A stretch of 64,000 bases of DNA, taken from the NCBI GenBank assembly GCA_023053545.1, contig JAKZAN010000007.1, forward strand, positions 9,238,001 to 9,302,000. The letters are read 5' to 3'. A program made the position numbers and the translations under genes. Shown one piece after another: positions 59,273 through 64,000 of the stretch; the first letter of the stretch is position 1; every line of letters starts with the position of its first letter. The DNA comes from Lepidurus packardi (lineage: Eukaryota; Arthropoda; Branchiopoda; Notostraca; Triopsidae). The notes under the pieces were generated by a model, which searched no databases, was not told where the DNA came from, and saw nothing but the letters and a program-made list of their open reading frames with translations.

Positions 59273-61977
59273 TTAATGGAAAGATCCTAACGCTTTGTTC
59301 TCCCTAAATACCAACTTCTCTCTCAAGGCCGGCTCCAAGTCATCAATGGAGTCCACGACCGACCATTCTTCTTTCACTTCATCTAAAAATACGCAATTTG
59401 AACGCATTTGAGATTTGCGCGTTCGTAAAGATCGCCGAACAGGTGTGGCGACCAGTTTGACGTCACTCAAACTCGACAATGGTGCTGGCACACTTTTACG
59501 TGGCGTTTTGGCGCGCTTCCCAGTCTCCAATCTCCTGAAAATCATTCAAAAAAAGTTAATAAAAAATTAAAATACAGGAAAATTTTGGATCTGACTGCTA
59601 TTTTGGGAGGACATTCCTTACTTCAAATAGTTGTAAATGGTTTCAACACGCAGCTCGTATTTAACTACGCTTTCCTTGATGATATTGTGAGCGTCCAACC
59701 CAATATTGCTCTTCAGACGCTTCGGCGTTTGGCCGCGGAATTTTTTCGCCAATTTTTTCAATACTGGAGTTTGCGTTAGGTTAGTCGAAAGTCGGCCCAC
59801 GCGCTCGTACAAGTTTTCGAAAGCTTCATGGAGCACATGAAACGGCTATAAAGAAAGGAAAAGGACATCCCAGACGATTGCAATCGAGATCTTGTTAGTC
59901 CAGTAAGTTTTTTTTTTTGTTTTGTTTTTTTAATACAAGAATTTAGTACCTCAGCTTGCGCTTTCATGGCTTCTTCATAAACATCGATAGCAACTCCAGG
60001 ACCATGGTAATGCTCAGCCAAGTAGGATTTGGCCACCCAGAATGAGGCCTGGCGACGAGCGTCAGCGAAAGTGGTGTCGGTTTTGTCCAACCAAACTTGA
60101 ATCACGTCAGGCGACTGTCCCTAAGTATGCAGAAAAAAAAAAAATTAAAATAATAATAATTAAAAAAAAAATAAATTAAAAAAAAAAATAATTCTTGTAA
60201 ATTTCTTCGTATTTGGGATTCGAACCTGCTTAAATCCAGCCATAATCTCAGCTAAAAGGTGTTCCAAGGTAAAATCGGATTCCTCGGCACCCTTTTCATG
60301 TATATTTTCTTTCCCTTCTCCATCGATTCCACATGGATTTTGGCTTTCTTCACTTTCTTTTTCTGGCCCTTCGTTTACTTCTTCAGTTTTAGTGGTTGGG
60401 ATGGTTTTGAAAGCTTCCTGAGACACTTGTGGCTTCATGGGAGTGTAGAAAGCGAGTGTGGCAGCGGAATCTACCTCAGCTTCAATGACGTCATCATTGG
60501 ATTCCAGGATTTCAACTAAACGAAGGTGAAAATGGTTAGAACGAAATAGAATGAACGTGAATTCCAATTTGAAGCTATTAAAAACGCACGTTTATCGTAA
60601 GTAGTGTTCACTGGACTGGTCTCAAGTTCCTCTTCTACTTCTTCTCTTGTACCTTTCTAAAAAAATAAAGAAATAAAAATAAAATTAGTATTTATACAAT
60701 TATTCTAGTACTAAAAGTATCCCAAGTATTCAATTCAGAACGTTATAAAAAAAACATGAAAATAACATACTGCTTATTTTTAAAAATTAATCTCTACTTT
60801 AAGTTTAGGCGAAGTAAGATCATCTTTCATGTCCACAAGCACGTCAGTAATCTGCGAGAAATTCTTGCGAATTGAATTAAATCGAACAGGACGATCCGTG
60901 TTCTTAGCTTGCTTAGATTGCGATCCAGTCATGCAACTTAAATGCGTGCAGCTATGATTGGTCCGGCCTTTAGACTCTAACCATTGGGCGATCTTTTCTC
61001 TACAAGAATTCAATTTTAGTTAATTTTTTTATATTTCTTTATGTTTTTAGAGTTTTACGTCTGGGACGGTTCTTTGGGTGTTTTCCATTCAGCTCGTTGT
61101 AAGGAGGCACAGCCCGTTCCGAAAGCATATTTCATTGCAGGCTTCTTAGTTTGCGGTGTACTTAGTTTGTGGAATGATTGGCTAAGCGTGGGAGGCTTCA
61201 GAATGGGAGATTTGGCTTTGAGGGGTGAAATTTCCACCACAAAAGCTTCGGATCTGCGTTTAGTATCTCGCTTGGCATTAAGAGCCACGGTTGTGCTCAC
61301 TCCAGCCTGGTTCTCATCATCTTTGGCAGTAATGTTAAGCTGGGGATTTTGTTTAAGAGTCTGGTAAGCCTTTCGAAACTCTTCTTTGTGACGCTGGACC
61401 GGATTCCAAAACGAAGTGACACCAGCAGTGGCTATATTGAGACGTCGTTGACTGGTTTTGGTTTGTTTAATGACGGGAGCTTGTCTAGTGAGTTTAGGTT
61501 TCACTGATGGGGCCTGCGAAATGGGTTTCGCAGGAGGATTTGGCTTGGGTGCGTTCTTAGGCGCTAAAATCTTGCGAGGAAAGGTTGGAAGAGTTTTGGA
61601 AGCGACAGTCTTGGACTTGGGTGGAAGGTTCTCCTTCTTGCCAGCTTTTGCACTTGTAGTTGTGACTGTTGATCCAGTTGAAGTAGATGGTTTGGGTACG
61701 CTCAACGTACGCGAAGAAGTCTGAATTGTGACGTTGGATTTGCTTTTCGTAGCATTTGTAGGGTTGACAATGCGATTGGCTAACTTGGTCTTTCTCTCAG
61801 CCCTCCATGCTTCCAATTTAGCTCTAAAACAAGGTATATCATTACAACAAAGTCTCACAGAAGTAAAATAAAAGTAAGTTAAACAATTTTTTGTTACTTC
61901 TTTTCAGCTTCAGATAACGGCGTACGAAACGAAAAATTAGACGGTGTTTTTAAGCGATTTAATGGATTGGGCTCCAT
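59273..61977 (-). CDS. CKAP2-like mitotic microtubule-associated protein
   Basis: Exons in transcript order: 61977-61898, 61823-61059, 60999-60798, 60656-60590, 60515-60226, 60120-59950, 59845-59622, 59534-59273. Total 2061 nt, 686 aa; phases agree throughout and human CKAP2 is about the same length. The N-terminus (MEPNPLNRLKTPSNFSFRTP) is followed by KAKLEAWRAERK, a long basic Ser/Thr/Pro/Lys-rich region, and EKIAQWLESKGRT, a motif type seen in CKAP2 proteins. A helical C-terminal part contains SPDVIQVWLDK, ASFWVAKSYLAEH and AIDVYEEAMKAQAEP, like the CKAP2 C-terminal domain. Two KEN boxes (residues 90-92, and in GEGKENIHEKG) suggest APC/C-dependent turnover. In vertebrates CKAP2 nucleates and stabilises spindle microtubules. 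The assignment is by eye; a related spindle protein is possible. The gene is divergent from ACC across 916 bp. Confidence 0.62.
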
Positions 61978-62893
61978 GTTTTCCAATTAATTAATCACGT
62001 TGCAATAACAAGGAACTTTCACAAAAGAAGCACCATGAAAGCATGAAAACAAGCGGTTGGAAAGCGTTGAACGTTCGGCAGTTTTGGCGCGGCGTACGCT
62101 TGGCCACATTCAAATCTAGTATATTTGAAAATTAAAGCTCAAAAACAGCCGTTATACGCCATCTATTGAGAAATGATCTAACTCTATATGACATGTTAGG
62201 AGACTTTTCACCGTGTTTTGAAGGTGAGCGAACGGGATTTTCTTTCGGCTTGGAAGACAAAAGCAGGGTGTTTAAAGCCTAGGGGATCTTGACCGTATTT
62301 TTTCCGGTTTTGGCTTTTATCTATTCCTACGGCCGTGTCCATTTACATACTCAAAAAGCCCAGTGTTCTACTCTAATGCTTGTGAAGTGAGGCTCCCAAA
62401 ATTTCTTAGACGTTTGACGGATTTTCTGATTTCTCTCACGACAATCCACATCGTTGACGTAAGCAAGAAAACATCCCATTCCAATAATTTCTGTACAAGA
62501 ACGAAGGATATAACAGCACACCAATTCTCTTCTCAACTCTCCAGTTTAGTTTTATTCGTGTCGTGTTTGCGTATGTGGTGCGTAAAAAACGTTCCTAAGT
62601 GCGCTTTAAGTCGACCAATTCTGCGATTAAAATCGGATTAAAAAACTACGTGAGTTAATAAAATAACGTGAATAAATAAAATAAGTGTCACATTTCCATT
62701 ATAATAACTGAAAAGTTATCTTTCTAGCGTTCTATGTTGTAATGTTGCAAGTCTAATTTTCTAAGAATTTGTAATAAGTATTACATTTCAAGTATTTGCT
62801 TTTTAGAATTTATACGAATTGGTGCAGTTTACGTGTAGTGTAACTAATTATGCATGTATTGTTTCGTTAAGGCAAGAAAGTTGGAGCCCGGCC
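61978..62893. promoter_or_regulatory. Divergent promoter region between CKAP2-like gene and ACC
   Basis: The region includes TTTTGGCGC at 62092-62100, a match to the E2F consensus TTTSSCGC, and TTCAAA at 62109-62114, the reverse complement of the CHR core TTTGAA. Both lie within about 140 bp of the CKAP2-like start codon, where cell-cycle elements would be expected. No further gene is seen. Confidence 0.5.
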
Positions 62894-63882
62894 ATGGAAG
62901 AAACGACTGCTGGTGCTTTAACTCGTTTGCCAAACCAAGTGAGTTTTTTAGTAGGCTCTGACGAGAACATTTCCACGCCTTCTACGCCGACCCAAGTCAC
63001 TGAAAACCCGTTGGCCAATTTGCCTCTAGTCAGTGAAACCGTCCGAGCGGAAGTGCGGGACGACGACGTGATTTCACTCGGGAGTCAAGATACTATTTCG
63101 GAAGATGGTTTCGGAAGTGCTGCTCCACCGGCAGAAAAAGCCAAGAAGTCGATAAGGTATCACACCAGATGTATTTATTTACTTTTTTTGTTCTGCTGAC
63201 TTGTAGATCTTTTCTTTCAGTGTAACTTTTTATCAGTGGAAAAGGTTCTAGTTGAAAGATCCCATATAGTGTCGATTATTCTTATCGCGAAGGGTGTTGG
63301 GTGTCTTTAGTTTAGACAAAAAGAAAGGAAAGAAATATCAACAGTTCTCGTTTGTGTTTTTGGCAGAGCGACCATGTCCCAGATTCACATGCGAGCACAT
63401 AAAAGTACTTCAGAATTTAAAGAAATGACTGTTGCGACGCCGGAAGAGTTTGTTCGCAAATTTGGGGGCAACCGAGTAATCAATCGGGTAAGTTTGTTTG
63501 ATTTTAAAGCGCAGTTGAATAAGTTTTAATTATTGTTTGGCGTTTGGATTGTTTTTAGGTGTTGATTGCTAACAATGGCATTGCTGCGGTTAAGTGCATG
63601 CGATCTATAAGACGCTGGGCGTACGAAATGTTTAGGAATGAGCGAGCGATCCGGTTTGTGGTTATGGTTACTCCAGAAGACTTGAAAGGTATGAATTATC
63701 TGGTTTATTAGCTAAGACGAACTTAATTAAGTGTCATTTTGGGGGGGTTTTCTTGTGGTATAGCCAATGCGGAGTACATTAAAATGGCGGACCATTATGT
63801 GCCTGTACCAGGCGGAAGCAACAATAATAATTACGCCAATGTGGAGCTTATTATTGATATAGCGAAACGGATGCAAGTCCAG
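62894..63882 (+). CDS. ACC: Acetyl-CoA carboxylase, N-terminal part (continues past window)
   Basis: Exons: 62894-63156, 63367-63487, 63559-63688, 63764-63882, giving 211 codons before the gene runs out of the window. It makes malonyl-CoA from acetyl-CoA, ATP and bicarbonate in the cytosol. After a variable Ser/Thr/Glu-rich leader comes [10 protein letters not shown], aligned with the AMPK site of human ACC1 (Ser79); the phosphoacceptor here would be Ser92. The start of the biotin carboxylase domain follows: [70 protein letters not shown]. Introns are 210, 71 and 75 nt. ATG at 62894 was chosen because of its GCCATGG context; an in-frame ATG at 62819 exists. What lies beyond (biotin carrier and carboxyltransferase domains) is not visible. 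Confidence 0.95.
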
Positions 63883-64000
63883 GTAAAACCTTCTTTATTG
63901 GCTATCCGAATTTCACCCCTGTTTCCAAGCAAGCGAAGGCGTTATTTGTTTTCATTTCAAAAGTGATTGTATTTAGTGTAATTTACAATAACTATAAGAA

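Noticed and set aside
60160..60240. GGTTCGAATCC resembling a tRNA T-loop on the minus strand
   Set aside because: It lies at the exon 5/intron boundary of the CKAP2-like gene, and no acceptor stem or anticodon arm can be built around it.
1..64000. CRISPR arrays, bacterial operons, insertion sequences or phage modules
   Set aside because: The window has spliced eukaryotic genes; the tandem arrays have no spacer structure and no cas-like or transposase reading frame is present.

Overview
This is nuclear DNA from an animal, most likely an arthropod and plausibly a crustacean. It has spliced genes with GT-AG introns, an AT-rich background full of simple and tandem repeats, and no bacterial-type operons. 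The arthropod call is an inference from the gene set (Islet/tailup, a tryptophan hydroxylase separate from phenylalanine hydroxylase, and a JIP1 starting MADSEFEEF) and from introns of only about 50-100 nt in several genes. The species cannot be named from the sequence.

Layout. Positions 1-22082 carry no gene I can support and are dominated by local tandem duplications and homopolymer tracts. Positions 22083-48159 (+) hold a complete LIM-homeodomain gene of the Islet/tailup family, 6 coding exons and 439 aa. Its long introns contain a 144-bp satellite array, a tight cluster of four perfect TGACGTCA sites and several duplications. Positions 49683-52792 (-) hold a complete tryptophan hydroxylase gene, 11 exons and 505 aa, with a TATA box upstream and an unusual intronic duplication. 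Positions 56039-58836 (+) hold a JIP1/Aplip1 scaffold gene with SH3 and PTB domains, about 502-504 aa. Positions 59273-61977 (-) hold a gene I read as CKAP2-like, 8 exons and 686 aa. Positions 62894 to the window end (+) hold the 5' part of acetyl-CoA carboxylase, with 211 codons visible.

How they relate. Genes run isl >, < trh, JIP1 >, < CKAP2-like, ACC >, so they alternate between convergent and divergent pairs. Islet is a known selector of aminergic neuron identity and trh makes serotonin, so their tail-to-tail adjacency may matter. JIP1 links JNK signalling to kinesin-1 cargo. The CKAP2-like gene and ACC share a 916-bp divergent intergenic region with an E2F-type site. All exon structures were built by hand from splice signals, reading frame and family similarity. 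Summed exon lengths of isl, trh and the CKAP2-like gene, and both JIP1 versions, are exact multiples of three.

I found no new defence or mobile system. The most interesting signals are the intronic TGACGTCA cluster in isl, the trh intron/exon duplication that creates a candidate recursive splice site, the window-wide excess of TTCATTGTTG (SOX-like) decamers, and two short stop-free introns in JIP1 whose lengths are multiples of three.
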